A stretch of DNA of 64,000 nucleotides from Desulfurobacterium atlanticum (GCF_900188395.1 NZ_FZOB01000002.1:155076-219075), one strand, 5' to 3'. Shown: positions 28,517 through 37,474, numbered from the stretch's first letter. Numbers and translations are program-made. The notes: generated by a model not told the origin, from the sequence alone.

Positions 28517-30308
28517 AGTTTCCTGACAGCTTTTTCCTCTCCTGCTCGGCAAGGAAGTTCGCTATATCCACTCTTGTAATCATACCAACAAGATTTTTAC
28601 TTTCAAAATCTTCAACAACAGGAGCTCTTCCAACACCGTTTGTTATAAAGGTGTTTAAAACCTCAAGTATTGTCATATCAGGCAGGACACAAACAGGATT
28701 TTCTGTCATAATATGCTTAACCTCAACCTTATCCCTGTCAGGAATAGGTACTTTCATTATGTCCCTTCCTGTAACCATACCGATAACCCTGCCATTTTCA
28801 ACAACAGGGATTCCTGAAATAGTATATTGAGCCATTAACCTTTCAGCCTTTATAACCGGATCATCAGGAGAAAGAGTTATAACATTCTTTGTCATAATAT
28901 CAGCAACTTTAAATGTTCTAAGTAGGGCTCCTTTAAGCTCGTCCATGTGAGCTGGAGAATCAATTCTGCTTGGAACCTGAGCGGGGAACATACTTATATC
29001 GGTTGTTAAAAGATACGCAACAGAAACAGATATAAGGGCAGGCACAAGAAGGTCATAACCTCCTGTTATCTCTACAACGAGAATAAGTGTTGATAGAGGA
29101 ATATTTGCCGCTGCAGCAAGGGTAGCAATCATTCCAACGATTACAAGAGAAGCTATATCAAGCTCCGAAGGAGGCATAATACTTAAAAAGTGGGCAATAT
29201 GATAAAAGGAAGCTCCTGTTAATCCACCAATTACAAGACAGGGACCAAATATACCACCAGAACCACCGGAACCAAGGGTAAGAGAGAGCCCTAAAATAAC
29301 CATAAAAACACCTAATATTATATGGATGGGAGTTAAGTAATGGAAATTACCGAGCATTATAAGCTGTATCCAACCGTAAGCACTTCCTATTGCAAGGGGA
29401 TTAAGCATACCTAAAATGCCTGTAAAAAATCCGCCTATTGCAGGTTTTAAAGCAGGGTGAAGTTCAAGATTAATGAAAAGGTGGTGAATCTTAAAAAAGG
29501 TATAAACCAACAAACGGGCAACGAAAGCTGCAAGAACACCCATTACAAAATAGGTTATGAAAAGTGGAAGAGATAAACCCTCAAAAGGTTTGGTGGGAAC
29601 CTTGAACATGTGTTCAAAACCCAGGAAAATCCCAACAATAATGTAAGAAGTAACAGAAGCTATAAATCCCGGAATTAACGCTTCAACTTCAAAATCTCTT
29701 CTGTAAAAAAGTTCACCTGAAAGGAGTGCACCTGCAAGAGGAGCTTTAAAAACTCCAGCAATTCCAGCCCCAAGGCCGACGGCAAGGGCAATGTTTCTAT
29801 CATGCTCATCAAGCTTAAACAGTTTACCCACAAAAGAGCCAACACTACCGCCTATCAATGCACTTGGACCTTCCATTCCGGAAACGCCGCCTGAACCTAT
29901 GGTTATTGAAGAAGTGATAAGTTTAAAAACGGCAGACTTCAGGCCCAGGGGTAATCTGAAATGGAACGCTTTAATTGCCATCTCAGTACCTTCGCCGCGG
30001 GCTTCCGGGACAAGATAGGTGATTATGCCCACTATCAGTCCGCCCAGAGCAACGCAAAAAGGTAAAAGAAAAGGTCTTTCCATAATAAAGTGAAAAACAA
30101 CATGACCTCCAGCTTCACCTGCCGGTAGTGGAGGATAGTATCCCACTATTTTTCCAAGGAAAATTTCATAGGAGAATTCAACAGCCTTTATAAATACGAT
30201 TATGAAAAGACCACATAAGACTCCTATTACTCCGGGAACGAAAAGGTCTTGAAAGTTTTCATGGTAGGAAATCGTAAAACGCTTTTTCAACCCTCCAAAT
30301 TGGATCAA
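28500..30308 (-). CDS. ClC-family chloride transporter with C-terminal CBS pair
   Basis: A 602-residue ClC protein. The membrane domain has GSGGVSGMEGPSALIG, a GAGIAGVFKAPLAGALLSGELFY segment and GSGGSGGIFGPCLVIGG for the anion-binding loops. Residues 460-590 hold two CBS domains (VADIMTKNVITLSPDD; VKHIMTENPVCVLPD) that likely sense adenine nucleotides. The start is TTG at 30308 with AAGGAGG upstream. It heads a long minus-strand run with mutL, htpX, the second ClC, coaBC and the HAD gene. Transporter versus channel cannot be decided from sequence alone. Confidence 0.9.
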   Translation of the reverse strand: MIQFGGLKKRFTISYHENFQDLFVPGVIGVLCGLFIIVFIKAVEFSYEIFLGKIVGYYPPLPAGEAGGHVVFHFIMERPFLLPFCVALGGLIVGIITYLVPEARGEGTEMAIKAFHFRLPLGLKSAVFKLITSSITIGSGGVSGMEGPSALIGGSVGSFVGKLFKLDEHDRNIALAVGLGAGIAGVFKAPLAGALLSGELFYRRDFEVEALIPGFIASVTSYIIVGIFLGFEHMFKVPTKPFEGLSLPLFITYFVMGVLAAFVARLLVYTFFKIHHLFINLELHPALKPAIGGFFTGILGMLNPLAIGSAYGWIQLIMLGNFHYLTPIHIILGVFMVILGLSLTLGSGGSGGIFGPCLVIGGLTGASFYHIAHFLSIMPPSELDIASLVIVGMIATLAAAANIPLSTLILVVEITGGYDLLVPALISVSVAYLLTTDISMFPAQVPSRIDSPAHMDELKGALLRTFKVADIMTKNVITLSPDDPVIKAERLMAQYTISGIPVVENGRVIGMVTGRDIMKVPIPDRDKVEVKHIMTENPVCVLPDMTILEVLNTFITNGVGRAPVVEDFESKNLVGMITRVDIANFLAEQERKKLSGNYDTSA

Positions 30309-30497
30309 TTCTTTTCCTCCTTGGAACTAACCCCATATAAAAAATCGCTCCCGCTATAAGCATAATAATTATATAACCAAACACGAAAATTACAAAAATA
30401 GCCAATCTAATTTTAGAGTATTCAATAACTTCTGCATTTAAAGTAAAAGGAGATCTGTTCTACAGTCTTAAATCCTCTTTTTGTTGAAGTTTAAATA

Positions 30498-30524
30498 TTG
30501 ACAGTTAGTTTCATAAAATATAAA
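30498..30524 (+). promoter_or_regulatory. Candidate promoter of the prefoldin/RAMP-like operon
   Basis: A consensus -35 TTGACA (30498-30503) is followed by TATAAA (30519-30524, 15 bp) or TAAATT (30521, 17 bp). The first gene starts at 30566 with GGAGG upstream. The rest of the 257-bp divergent gap shows nothing else that I can name. Confidence 0.5.
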
Positions 30525-30565
30525 TTATTATTGTAGATAATTTGATAGTAATATGGAGGATTTAG

Positions 30566-31258
30566 ATGAATCTTACGGAACTGAGGGAATTGCAGGCACT
30601 TAATACACTTGTGTTTGAAACACTTGGGCAACCTGAAAAAGAAAGGGAGTTTAAGTTTAAATCTCTTAAAAGATGGGGGCTTGATTTAATTTTAGGAAAG
30701 AAAGGTGGGGAGGAAACGTTTTTTGTTTCCGAGTACGGGAAAAGAAAAGTGGGGGATACGTATGAAGAAGAGGGGGTAAAGTACGAAGTTAATGAAGTTC
30801 TGGAGGCTCTTCCAAAGAACAAAAAGTTATTTGCCCATATAGAGATGGAAAACGGAACAGCATATATAGTTGGCGAGTTGAGGGAAGGAGACAAAAACAT
30901 TGAAATACTTAGACTTCCAGCTGCATCAATGCTTCTTGCATACTTCAAAAAGCACCGTCTTCACCACCTTATAGAAGCTTTACGAAACGTAGGAACAGCT
31001 ACAGAACTTGTGAAACAGAGAGGGCAGGAAGGAAAGCCCTATCCGTTTGAAAAACTTCCAAACGTTGCAAGAAGATTTTTGAGAGAAGCTAAAAAAGTGG
31101 AGAAGGAAGCTGGTTTTGGCAGAGTGGCACTTGCATATTTTGGAGAAAACAAAGATGGAGATCCAAGATTCAGGGTATCCTGGCTACTTCCAACAATAGC
31201 TTTATTTGAAATAGATATAGCAGAAAAAGCTGACAAACTTCTTGCAGCTTTTAAATAG
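30566..31258 (+). CDS. Hypothetical protein, first gene of prefoldin/RAMP-like operon
   Basis: I do not recognise this 230-residue soluble protein. It has an N-terminal helix ([20 protein letters not shown]), a beta-rich region at 60-115 ([38 protein letters not shown]), a His-rich helix [16 protein letters not shown], and a C-terminal mixed region with [20 protein letters not shown]. There is no signal peptide, membrane segment or cysteine motif. GGAGG precedes the ATG. The next gene begins 8 bp after its stop, so it belongs to the same operon as a possible RAMP-fold protein and two prefoldin-like subunits. Confidence 0.8.
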   Translation: MNLTELRELQALNTLVFETLGQPEKEREFKFKSLKRWGLDLILGKKGGEETFFVSEYGKRKVGDTYEEEGVKYEVNEVLEALPKNKKLFAHIEMENGTAYIVGELREGDKNIEILRLPAASMLLAYFKKHRLHHLIEALRNVGTATELVKQRGQEGKPYPFEKLPNVARRFLREAKKVEKEAGFGRVALAYFGENKDGDPRFRVSWLLPTIALFEIDIAEKADKLLAAFK

Positions 31259-31266
31259 GAGTAAAA

Positions 31267-31986
31267 ATGGAACTTTTAACATGGACTCCTATACTGTTTG
31301 CAAAGAAGGAGTTTCCAAGGGATGAGAGCGGGAAACCGTTTCTCCCCGGAAATGTTATAAAGGAAGGGATAATAAGTGCTTTCATTTACTACTACATAAA
31401 AAAAGACAGGGATATAGAAAGCAGAGTGAAGCTTTATCTGTTGAAGCAACATCTAAACCCTGATGAAGTGGTGAGAAGGATTAAAGAGATTATCTCTGAT
31501 AAGTATCCTGAAATTCTAAACTTTGAAGTGATAGAAAGGATAGATCTTTCAAGTGGAGAGATATATACGACAACAGCAGAAGTTTTCCATCTAAAAAATT
31601 GGAAAGAGATAGAAACTTTTAAAGTGGAAGTGTTTAAAGGAAAGATAGAGCTTCCTCTGAAAATAAAGATACTTGAGAAACTTAAAGCTGCGGGGCACTC
31701 ATTTTGTGAAGCTCTCGCAAGGATGGAAATGAGAATGCTTGGAGAACATCCCATTGTTGAGACATTCTACAAACCTCTGCTAAATGATATGAAAAGGTGG
31801 GAGATTCCCCTTAGACTTGGGATGTGGACTGATACAAAATTTAGGGGTAATTTGCTCTTTTTCTGGAGAATCAAAGAGGTCAGGAATAGAATTTTTGAAG
31901 AGCTGAAAATAGACATAAGACCAACAAAGGTTATTTACTTACCAAGAGAAAAAGCCACAGCAGGGTGGTGTGAGATAAAAATTTAA
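31267..31986 (+). CDS. Possible RAMP-superfamily (Cas7/Csm5-like) protein
   Basis: A 239-residue soluble protein without a firm family match. Two parts recall RAMP-fold CRISPR effector proteins: near the N terminus, FPRDESGKPFLPGNVIKEGI resembles the family pattern in which a short hairpin is followed by IPGSSIKGAIR; near the C terminus, IPLRLGMWTDTKFRG and a final AGWCEIKI resemble the LRLG and (L)GW elements of Csm5-type proteins. These are similarities seen by eye, not scored. The usual RAMP glycine-rich loop is weak. GGAG lies upstream of the ATG. It stands with prefoldin-like genes and not with cas genes, so even if the fold is right the role may differ. Confidence 0.4.
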   Translation: MELLTWTPILFAKKEFPRDESGKPFLPGNVIKEGIISAFIYYYIKKDRDIESRVKLYLLKQHLNPDEVVRRIKEIISDKYPEILNFEVIERIDLSSGEIYTTTAEVFHLKNWKEIETFKVEVFKGKIELPLKIKILEKLKAAGHSFCEALARMEMRMLGEHPIVETFYKPLLNDMKRWEIPLRLGMWTDTKFRGNLLFFWRIKEVRNRIFEELKIDIRPTKVIYLPREKATAGWCEIKI

Positions 31987-32010
31987 AAACCTGTTAGAGG
32001 GAGGTGAGTC

Positions 32011-32466
32011 ATGGCTGTGAAGAAGAACGACAAAGGGATGACAGATCTTACAAGACAGCTCAGAAGCCTCATTGCACAGATTGAGGCGTTGAGGGTGGAA
32101 ATTTCTCAGCTGGACACCCTTGTATCTGAGTACAGAAGCACCATTACAACGCTAAAAAACCTTAAAGAGCTTGGAGCCGAGAAAGAGGTTCTTCTGCCTG
32201 TAGGAAGGATAGCTCAGGTAGGGGCTAAACTTGAAGATGTGGATAAGGTAGTGATAAGTATTGGGAGCGGTATATCTGTAGAACTTCCATTTGATGAAGC
32301 TGTTGAACAGATAGAAAAGGAGATTATAGCTGTTCTTGCTCTGAGAGAAGCACTGGAAAAAGCTATGGTTGAGCTTTACGGTAAGGTTGAAGAGCTGTCT
32401 CAAAAAATAAGAGAACACGGACAGGCAGAAGCTGGAGGCAAAGAAGATGAAGGAGAAGAAAAATAA
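32011..32466 (+). CDS. Prefoldin alpha-subunit-like protein
   Basis: A 151-residue protein with the alpha prefoldin layout: an N-terminal coiled coil (DLTRQLRSLIAQIEALRVEISQLDTLVSEYRSTITTLKNL), a central beta region KEVLLPVGRIAQVGAKLEDVDKVVISIGSGISVELPFDEA that follows the archaeal pattern closely, and a C-terminal coiled coil (IEKEIIAVLALREALEKAMVEL). Prefoldin is a jellyfish-shaped chaperone that passes unfolded proteins to chaperonins in archaea and eukaryotes; it is rare in bacteria. The ATG follows GGGAGGTG. The stop overlaps a 50-codon gene that looks like a reduced beta subunit. Transfer from an archaeon sharing the hot habitat is a reasonable inference. Confidence 0.8.
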   Translation: MAVKKNDKGMTDLTRQLRSLIAQIEALRVEISQLDTLVSEYRSTITTLKNLKELGAEKEVLLPVGRIAQVGAKLEDVDKVVISIGSGISVELPFDEAVEQIEKEIIAVLALREALEKAMVELYGKVEELSQKIREHGQAEAGGKEDEGEEK

Positions 32467-32599
32467 AGAAAAGGAAAGGGTGTTAAAATTTCTTGAAAAG
32501 TTGCCTCCAGACAGGAAAATTTATTATAGAATCGGAACTGTTATGGTGGAGGTTACAAGGGAGGAAGCGATAAGGCTTTTAGAAAAAGAGGAAAACTAA
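32447..32599 (+). CDS. Mini prefoldin beta-like protein (50 residues)
   Basis: A small gene that overlaps the end of the preceding gene by 20 bp in another frame. GGAGG at 32434-32438 lies 8 nt before its ATG. The protein is MKEKK... with LEKLPPDRKIYYRIGTVMVE then VTREEAIRLLEKEEN. This follows the central part of prefoldin beta subunits (ExLxxLpdDxxvYkxvGxxLVkxdkeEvixxLee) but both long coiled-coil arms are missing or cut to a few turns. Together with the alpha-like neighbour it could complete a beta-barrel assembly. Good SD, translational overlap and family-like pattern support a real gene; a strong terminator follows at once. Confidence 0.7.
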   Translation: MKEKKNKEKERVLKFLEKLPPDRKIYYRIGTVMVEVTREEAIRLLEKEEN

Positions 32600-32617
32600 A
32601 AATATTTGTGGCTATAT

Positions 32618-32655
32618 AAAGAGGCTGCTTTTTATAGCAGCCTCTTTTGTTTTTC
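32618..32655 (+). terminator. Strong intrinsic terminator of the prefoldin/RAMP-like operon
   Basis: GAGGCTGCT (32621-32629) pairs with AGCAGCCTC (32636-32644) across TTTTAT, extended by AAA/TTT to 12 bp, then TTTTGTTTTT. It sets a clear 3' boundary for the four-gene operon. Confidence 0.9.
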
Positions 32656-32699
32656 TGGTAGAGTATTTTTGCAAAATTTTAGTTTTTGGAGTTTCTTTA

Positions 32700-33455
32700 A
32701 TGGAAAGAAACATAAAAATAACTCTTGAGTATGATGGAACAAACTATATGGGCTGGCAGATTCAGAAGCACGGAAAAACAATACAGGGAACTGTTAAAGA
32801 GGTTATTGAAAAGATAGTTAATCATAAGATAAATCTTGTAGGTGCAAGTAGAACAGATGCTGGAGTTCATGCTTTTGGACAGGTTGCAAATTTTAAAACA
32901 ACAAAAGAAATGCCTATTGAAAGGCTTAAAAGAGCAATTAATGGTCTTTTGCCGCCAGACATAAAAGTTGTGAAAACAGAAGAAGTTTCTCTTTCTTTCC
33001 ATTCAAGACTTGATTCCAGGGGTAAAACGTATGTTTACCGGATTTTTAATAGAGATGTTCCATCTCCTTTTGAATATAAAAAGGCATGGTTTATCTCTCA
33101 CGAAATCAAAGAAGCAGAACTACAGAAAGTGTTAAACCATTTTATAGGAACACACGACTTTACCACTTTTTCAAAACTATCATCAGATGAGAAGAAAAAT
33201 CCGATTAGAACCATAGATAGGATAGATGTGAAAAGGGTTAATCACACAATAACGATAACTATAACAGGCCGTTCCTTTCTAAGACACATGATAAGAGTGA
33301 TAGTTGCAACAGCAGTTGAATCGCTAAAAGGAAAAATAGATAGAGACTCCATCCCCGAACTTTTTAAAAAGCGAGACAGAAAGTTTGCCCCTTTCCTTGC
33401 GCCTCCTGAGGGATTATACTTAATGAAAGTTTATTATAATGATTATCCATTTTAA
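32700..33455 (+). CDS. truA: tRNA pseudouridine(38-40) synthase TruA
   Basis: TruA modifies uridines 38-40 in the anticodon stem of many tRNAs. The start region KITLEYDGTNYMGWQIQKHGKTIQG and the catalytic aspartate in SRTDAGVHAFGQVANF are typical. Later motifs KTYVYRIFNR, GTHDFTTFSK and ITGRSFLRHMIRVIVAT are also intact. At 251 residues it is a standard length. It follows the terminator of the previous operon and precedes hypF by 25 bp. Confidence 0.96.
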   Translation: MERNIKITLEYDGTNYMGWQIQKHGKTIQGTVKEVIEKIVNHKINLVGASRTDAGVHAFGQVANFKTTKEMPIERLKRAINGLLPPDIKVVKTEEVSLSFHSRLDSRGKTYVYRIFNRDVPSPFEYKKAWFISHEIKEAELQKVLNHFIGTHDFTTFSKLSSDEKKNPIRTIDRIDVKRVNHTITITITGRSFLRHMIRVIVATAVESLKGKIDRDSIPELFKKRDRKFAPFLAPPEGLYLMKVYYNDYPF

Positions 33456-33480
33456 ATAATATCCATATATTAGGAGTCTT

Positions 33481-35721
33481 ATGAGAGTTAAAATATTTAT
33501 CACAGGGACCGTTCAGGGTGTTGGATTTCGCCCGTTTATATACAACCTTGCAACACATTTGGGACTTAAAGGATACGTTCTTAATGATGTAACAGGAGTA
33601 ACTATAGAAGCTGAAGGGGAAAAGGAAAAACTGGAACAGCTTATTGTAAGGATAGAAAAAGAGAAACCTCCTATATCAAAAATTTACAGTATGGAGTATA
33701 AGTTTCTTGAAGATAAAGGTTATAAAAGCTTTGAGATTAAAAAAAGCAGTGAATCTGGTGAAAAAAGAGCACTTATCCTGCCAGACCTTGCAACGTGTAA
33801 TGACTGTTTTAACGAACTTGAAAATCCTGAGGATAGAAGATATCTGTATCCTTTTATCAACTGCACAAACTGCGGTCCAAGATTTACAATAATAGAGAAA
33901 CTTCCCTACGACAGAAAAAACACAACAATGAAAATTTTTAAAATGTGTCCTGAATGTGAACGGGAGTACAACGATCCATCAAACAGAAGATTCCATGCAC
34001 AGCCAAACGCCTGCCCTGTATGCGGTCCGCATATCACTCTAACAGACAATACCGGTAAAATTATAGCTGAAAAGGAAGAAGCACTAATAAAAACTGTTGA
34101 GCTGATAAAAGAGGGGAAAATACTGGCGGTTAAGGGGCTTGGCGGATTTCATCTAATATGCGATGCAACAAATGAAAAAGCGGTAAGAGAATTAAGGATA
34201 AGAAAACACAGGGAAGAAAAACCTCTTGCGGTAATGTTTCCCGATATAGATGCGATTAAAAAGGTAGCTGAAGTAAACAAACTTGAAGAGAGAGCTTTAC
34301 TATCAATAGAAAAACCGATTGTAATTTTAAAAAAGAAAAAAAACTTCAACCTTGCACCTTCAATAGCTCCAGATAACACAACAATAGGTGCATTTCTTCC
34401 CTATACGCCGCTTCACCACCTGATTTTAAAATTCCTGAAAAAACCAATAGTTGCAACAAGTGCAAACGTAACAGACGACCCTATCGTAAAAGATAATGAT
34501 GAAGCGGTAGAAAGACTTGGAGAAATTGCCGATTTTCTTTTAATTCACAACAGACCTATAAAAAGAAGATGTGATGATTCTGTTGTGAGGATAGTTGCAC
34601 AAAAGCCTGCTCCTATAAGACGCTCAAGGGGATTTGCTCCTCTTCCTGTTAAACTTCCATTTAAACTGAAAAAGCCTGTTCTTGCCCTTGGACCGTTTAT
34701 GAAGAATACAATTGCCGTTGGAGTGGATGATAAAGTTTTCATCTCTCAGCACATCGGAGACCTTGAAACACCTCTTGCAGTTCAGTTTTTTGAAGAAACC
34801 ATAAAAGATTTTCTGAATCTATTTGAGATAAACCCTGAAGTAGTTGTATCGGATAAGCATCCGGGTTACTACTCAACAAAGTATGGAGAGAAACACTACA
34901 AAGAAAAACTTTTAAAAGTTCAGCACCACTTTGCCCATCTTCTTTCATGCCTTGCAGAAAATGAAGTAGCACCTGAAGAAACAGTCATAGGATTTGCGTT
35001 TGATGGAACGGGATATGGAGATGATGGAACTATTTGGGGTGGAGAAGTTTTTATCGTTAACTATAAATCCTACAGGAGAGTTTTCTATTTGAAACCCTTT
35101 CCACTTCCCGGAGGAGAGAAAGCTGTGAAAGAACCGTACAGAACAGCATTTTCCCTGTGCTATACATCAAATACCCCTCTACCGGAAAATCTGACCAAAC
35201 CGCAGGAGATAAAATTTCTGGAAAAAATGGTGGAGAGAAAAATCAATTCACCTTTAACGTCCAGTATGGGAAGACTGTTTGATGGAATTTGCGCAATAGC
35301 CGGAATAAGAAGAAAAGTATCATACCACGCACAGGGGGCAATTCTTCTTGAACAGGCAGCACTGAAAAGCGACACAAAAAAATCCTATTCATTTAAAATA
35401 GAAGGAAATGTAATAAACTGGGAACCTGCTTTAAAAGAGATTGTTCAGGACATTAAAAAGGGACTTCCTGTAGAAATTATTGCCCGCAAATTTCACAACG
35501 CTGTGGCAAATATGATTGTTGATACTGCTCTCCTTTTAAGGAAAACTTATGGAATAAATAGCGTGGCACTGTCAGGTGGAGTGTTTCAAAACGGACTACT
35601 TATTGAAACAGTTTTACCAGAACTAAAAGATAAGGGTTTAAAAACATATACTCACCAGATAGTCCCCACAAACGACGGAGGTATATCCCTTGGTCAGGTC
35701 ATCGCAGGAGGTTTAGCGTGA
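33481..35721 (+). CDS. hypF: Carbamoyltransferase HypF, hydrogenase maturation
   Basis: HypF converts carbamoyl phosphate to the carbamoyl adenylate that gives the cyanide ligands of [NiFe]-hydrogenases. Domains in order: acylphosphatase (1-90, TGTVQGVGFRPFIYNLA), two zinc-finger-like repeats (CNDC...CTNCGPRFT; CPECEREY...CPVCGP), YrdC-like domain (LAVKGLGGFHLICDA, KPLAVMFP) and the Kae1-like domain (HHFAHLLSCLAEN, FDGTGYGDDGTIWGGE, GGVFQNGLL). The 746 residues are full length. The start follows TAGGAG. No hydrogenase structural genes or other hyp genes are next to it. Its TGA overlaps the GTG of the aminotransferase gene. Confidence 0.96.
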   Translation: MRVKIFITGTVQGVGFRPFIYNLATHLGLKGYVLNDVTGVTIEAEGEKEKLEQLIVRIEKEKPPISKIYSMEYKFLEDKGYKSFEIKKSSESGEKRALILPDLATCNDCFNELENPEDRRYLYPFINCTNCGPRFTIIEKLPYDRKNTTMKIFKMCPECEREYNDPSNRRFHAQPNACPVCGPHITLTDNTGKIIAEKEEALIKTVELIKEGKILAVKGLGGFHLICDATNEKAVRELRIRKHREEKPLAVMFPDIDAIKKVAEVNKLEERALLSIEKPIVILKKKKNFNLAPSIAPDNTTIGAFLPYTPLHHLILKFLKKPIVATSANVTDDPIVKDNDEAVERLGEIADFLLIHNRPIKRRCDDSVVRIVAQKPAPIRRSRGFAPLPVKLPFKLKKPVLALGPFMKNTIAVGVDDKVFISQHIGDLETPLAVQFFEETIKDFLNLFEINPEVVVSDKHPGYYSTKYGEKHYKEKLLKVQHHFAHLLSCLAENEVAPEETVIGFAFDGTGYGDDGTIWGGEVFIVNYKSYRRVFYLKPFPLPGGEKAVKEPYRTAFSLCYTSNTPLPENLTKPQEIKFLEKMVERKINSPLTSSMGRLFDGICAIAGIRRKVSYHAQGAILLEQAALKSDTKKSYSFKIEGNVINWEPALKEIVQDIKKGLPVEIIARKFHNAVANMIVDTALLLRKTYGINSVALSGGVFQNGLLIETVLPELKDKGLKTYTHQIVPTNDGGISLGQVIAGGLA

Positions 35722-36833
35722 AGAGATTTGAAGGTGTTACACCGTTTATAGTGATGGATATTGTAAGAGATGCTCAGAAATATGAAGACACCATCCATTT
35801 TGAAGTGGGACAGCCGGACCTTCAACCGCCACATCAGGTTTGGGAATTTGCCCAGAAAGCGGTAAAAGAACACAGAACAGAATATACAGAAAGCCTTGGT
35901 CTTATCGCTTTAAGGGAAAAGATTGCAGAGTTTTACTACAAAAAATACGGTGTTAATATATCTCCGGGAAGAATTGCAATAACTTCAGGAACTTCAGGTG
36001 CATTTCTTGTTGCATACTCAGTGCTTCTTGATTTTAAAGAGAAAATTTTACTTACAGATCCATCCTATCCCTGCTATAAAAATTTTGCAAAGGTACTTGA
36101 TATTGAACCTGTTTTTGAGCCTATAGACAGTTCTACAAATTATCAGCTAACACCTGGAAAGCTGAAAAAACACAAAAAAATCAAAGCTGTTCACATTTCA
36201 TCTCCTTCAAATCCGATAGGAAACGTTTACGACAGAGAAAATTTCAAATCCCTTATAGAAACGGCAGAAAATTCAGGCATTTATTTCATTTCAGATGAGA
36301 TATATCACGGACTGGTATATGACAAAAAGGAACATACAGCTCTTGAGTTTTCAGATAATGCAATAGTTATCAACGGATTTTCAAAATACTTTTGTATGCC
36401 GGGATTTCGTCTCGGATGGATTATACTGCCAGAAAAACTTGTAAGAAAAGCTGAAATAGTTCTTCAAAATTTCTTTATCAGTGCACCAACAATAAGCCAA
36501 TATGCCGCTCTCGGAGCATTTGACTTTGAACATCTAAATAAAACAACTCAAGTCTTCAAAGAAAGAAGAGATTTTCTATTAAAGGAGCTTTCTGAAATAT
36601 TTGAAATTGATGCAAGACCAGAAGGTGCTTTCTACATATGGGCTAACATCTCAAAATACCACAACGATTCATTTACTTTTGCAAAAGAACTTCTTGAAAA
36701 CATCCACGTAGCTGTTACACCTGGAGTTGACTTTGGAGAAAACAGAACTAGAGAATATATAAGGTTTGCTTATACAAGAAACATAAAACATCTGAAAGAA
36801 GGAGCTGAAAGAATTAAAAATTATCTAAAATAG
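35718..36833 (+). CDS. Pyridoxal-phosphate aminotransferase, class I/II
   Basis: A fold-type I aminotransferase of 371 residues. Visible motifs are EVGQPDLQPP at the N terminus, TSGTSGAFL, the SSPSNPIGNVYDRE loop, SDEIYHGLVYD and the PLP lysine in NGFSKYFCMPGFRLGW, plus a substrate-binding arginine region (REYIRFAYTR) near the end. The start is GTG with AGGAGG upstream and overlaps the hypF stop (GTGA). The amino donor and product cannot be set; aspartate-type or aromatic/branched-chain specificity are all open. Confidence 0.85.
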   Translation: MKRFEGVTPFIVMDIVRDAQKYEDTIHFEVGQPDLQPPHQVWEFAQKAVKEHRTEYTESLGLIALREKIAEFYYKKYGVNISPGRIAITSGTSGAFLVAYSVLLDFKEKILLTDPSYPCYKNFAKVLDIEPVFEPIDSSTNYQLTPGKLKKHKKIKAVHISSPSNPIGNVYDRENFKSLIETAENSGIYFISDEIYHGLVYDKKEHTALEFSDNAIVINGFSKYFCMPGFRLGWIILPEKLVRKAEIVLQNFFISAPTISQYAALGAFDFEHLNKTTQVFKERRDFLLKELSEIFEIDARPEGAFYIWANISKYHNDSFTFAKELLENIHVAVTPGVDFGENRTREYIRFAYTRNIKHLKEGAERIKNYLK

Positions 36834-36860
36834 GGCCGTAAACCCTCGGCCCTATAATTA
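36831..36860. terminator. Hairpin terminator shared by convergent genes
   Basis: TAGGGCCG (36831-36838) and CGGCCCTA (36847-36854) form a perfect 8-bp stem with an 8-nt loop. T-rich sequence follows on both strands. It lies between the aminotransferase and rubrerythrin ends. Confidence 0.7.
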
Positions 36861-37442
36861 ATACTCTTCACACTTCACTTCAAAATAATTCTTTGGATGA
36901 TCACATGAAGGACAAACTTCAGGTGGCTCTTCTCCCTCATGAACATAACCGCACTTCATACACGCCCATACAATCTTTTTCTCTTTCTTGAAAATTGTAC
37001 CGTTCTCTATCTCCTGAAGAAGCTTTTTAAATCTCTCCTCATGATGCTTTTCTGCAACAGCTATCGCTCTTAATCTCTTGGCTATTTCAGGATAACCTTC
37101 CTTTTCAGCCACATCTGCAAACTCAGGATACATGGTAGTATATTCGTAATTTTCACCTTCTATTGCAGATTTAAGATTATCAACAGTATTACCTAAAATA
37201 GTTGGAACTTCCGTTTCAACCTTTAAAACAGATAGGTCTTCATCACACTTATCTTTAAGAACATTTATAAGTCTCATAAGCCACTTAGCGTGCTCTCTCT
37301 CCTGTTCGGCAGTTAAAAGAAACACCTCAGCCACCTTTTCATACCCTTCTTTCTTTGCCACTTTGGCATAAAATGTATATCTGTTCCTTGCCTGACTTTC
37401 CCCCACAAACGCTTTTGCAAGATTCTCAATCACCTGCTTCAT
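36858..37442 (-). CDS. rbr: Rubrerythrin
   Basis: Rubrerythrin is a diiron peroxidase that protects anaerobes by reducing hydrogen peroxide. The helical ferritin-like domain carries the diiron ligands in [45 protein letters not shown] and [14 protein letters not shown]. The C-terminal rubredoxin-like domain has CMKCGY and CPSC. The real start is the ATG at 37442 ([17 protein letters not shown]), with GGAGGG upstream and 194 residues as in the family. The frame is open 35 codons further, but that stretch contains the promoter. Confidence 0.95.
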   Translation of the reverse strand: MKQVIENLAKAFVGESQARNRYTFYAKVAKKEGYEKVAEVFLLTAEQEREHAKWLMRLINVLKDKCDEDLSVLKVETEVPTILGNTVDNLKSAIEGENYEYTTMYPEFADVAEKEGYPEIAKRLRAIAVAEKHHEERFKKLLQEIENGTIFKKEKKIVWACMKCGYVHEGEEPPEVCPSCDHPKNYFEVKCEEY

Positions 37443-37474
37443 AGACCCTCCATTTATATAGTTGTTTAACCTTA

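Noticed and set aside
31267..31986. Direct assignment as a Csm5 or Cas6 gene
   Set aside because: Similarity is limited to short elements, no other cas gene is near, and the glycine-rich loop is weak; kept as a hypothesis only.
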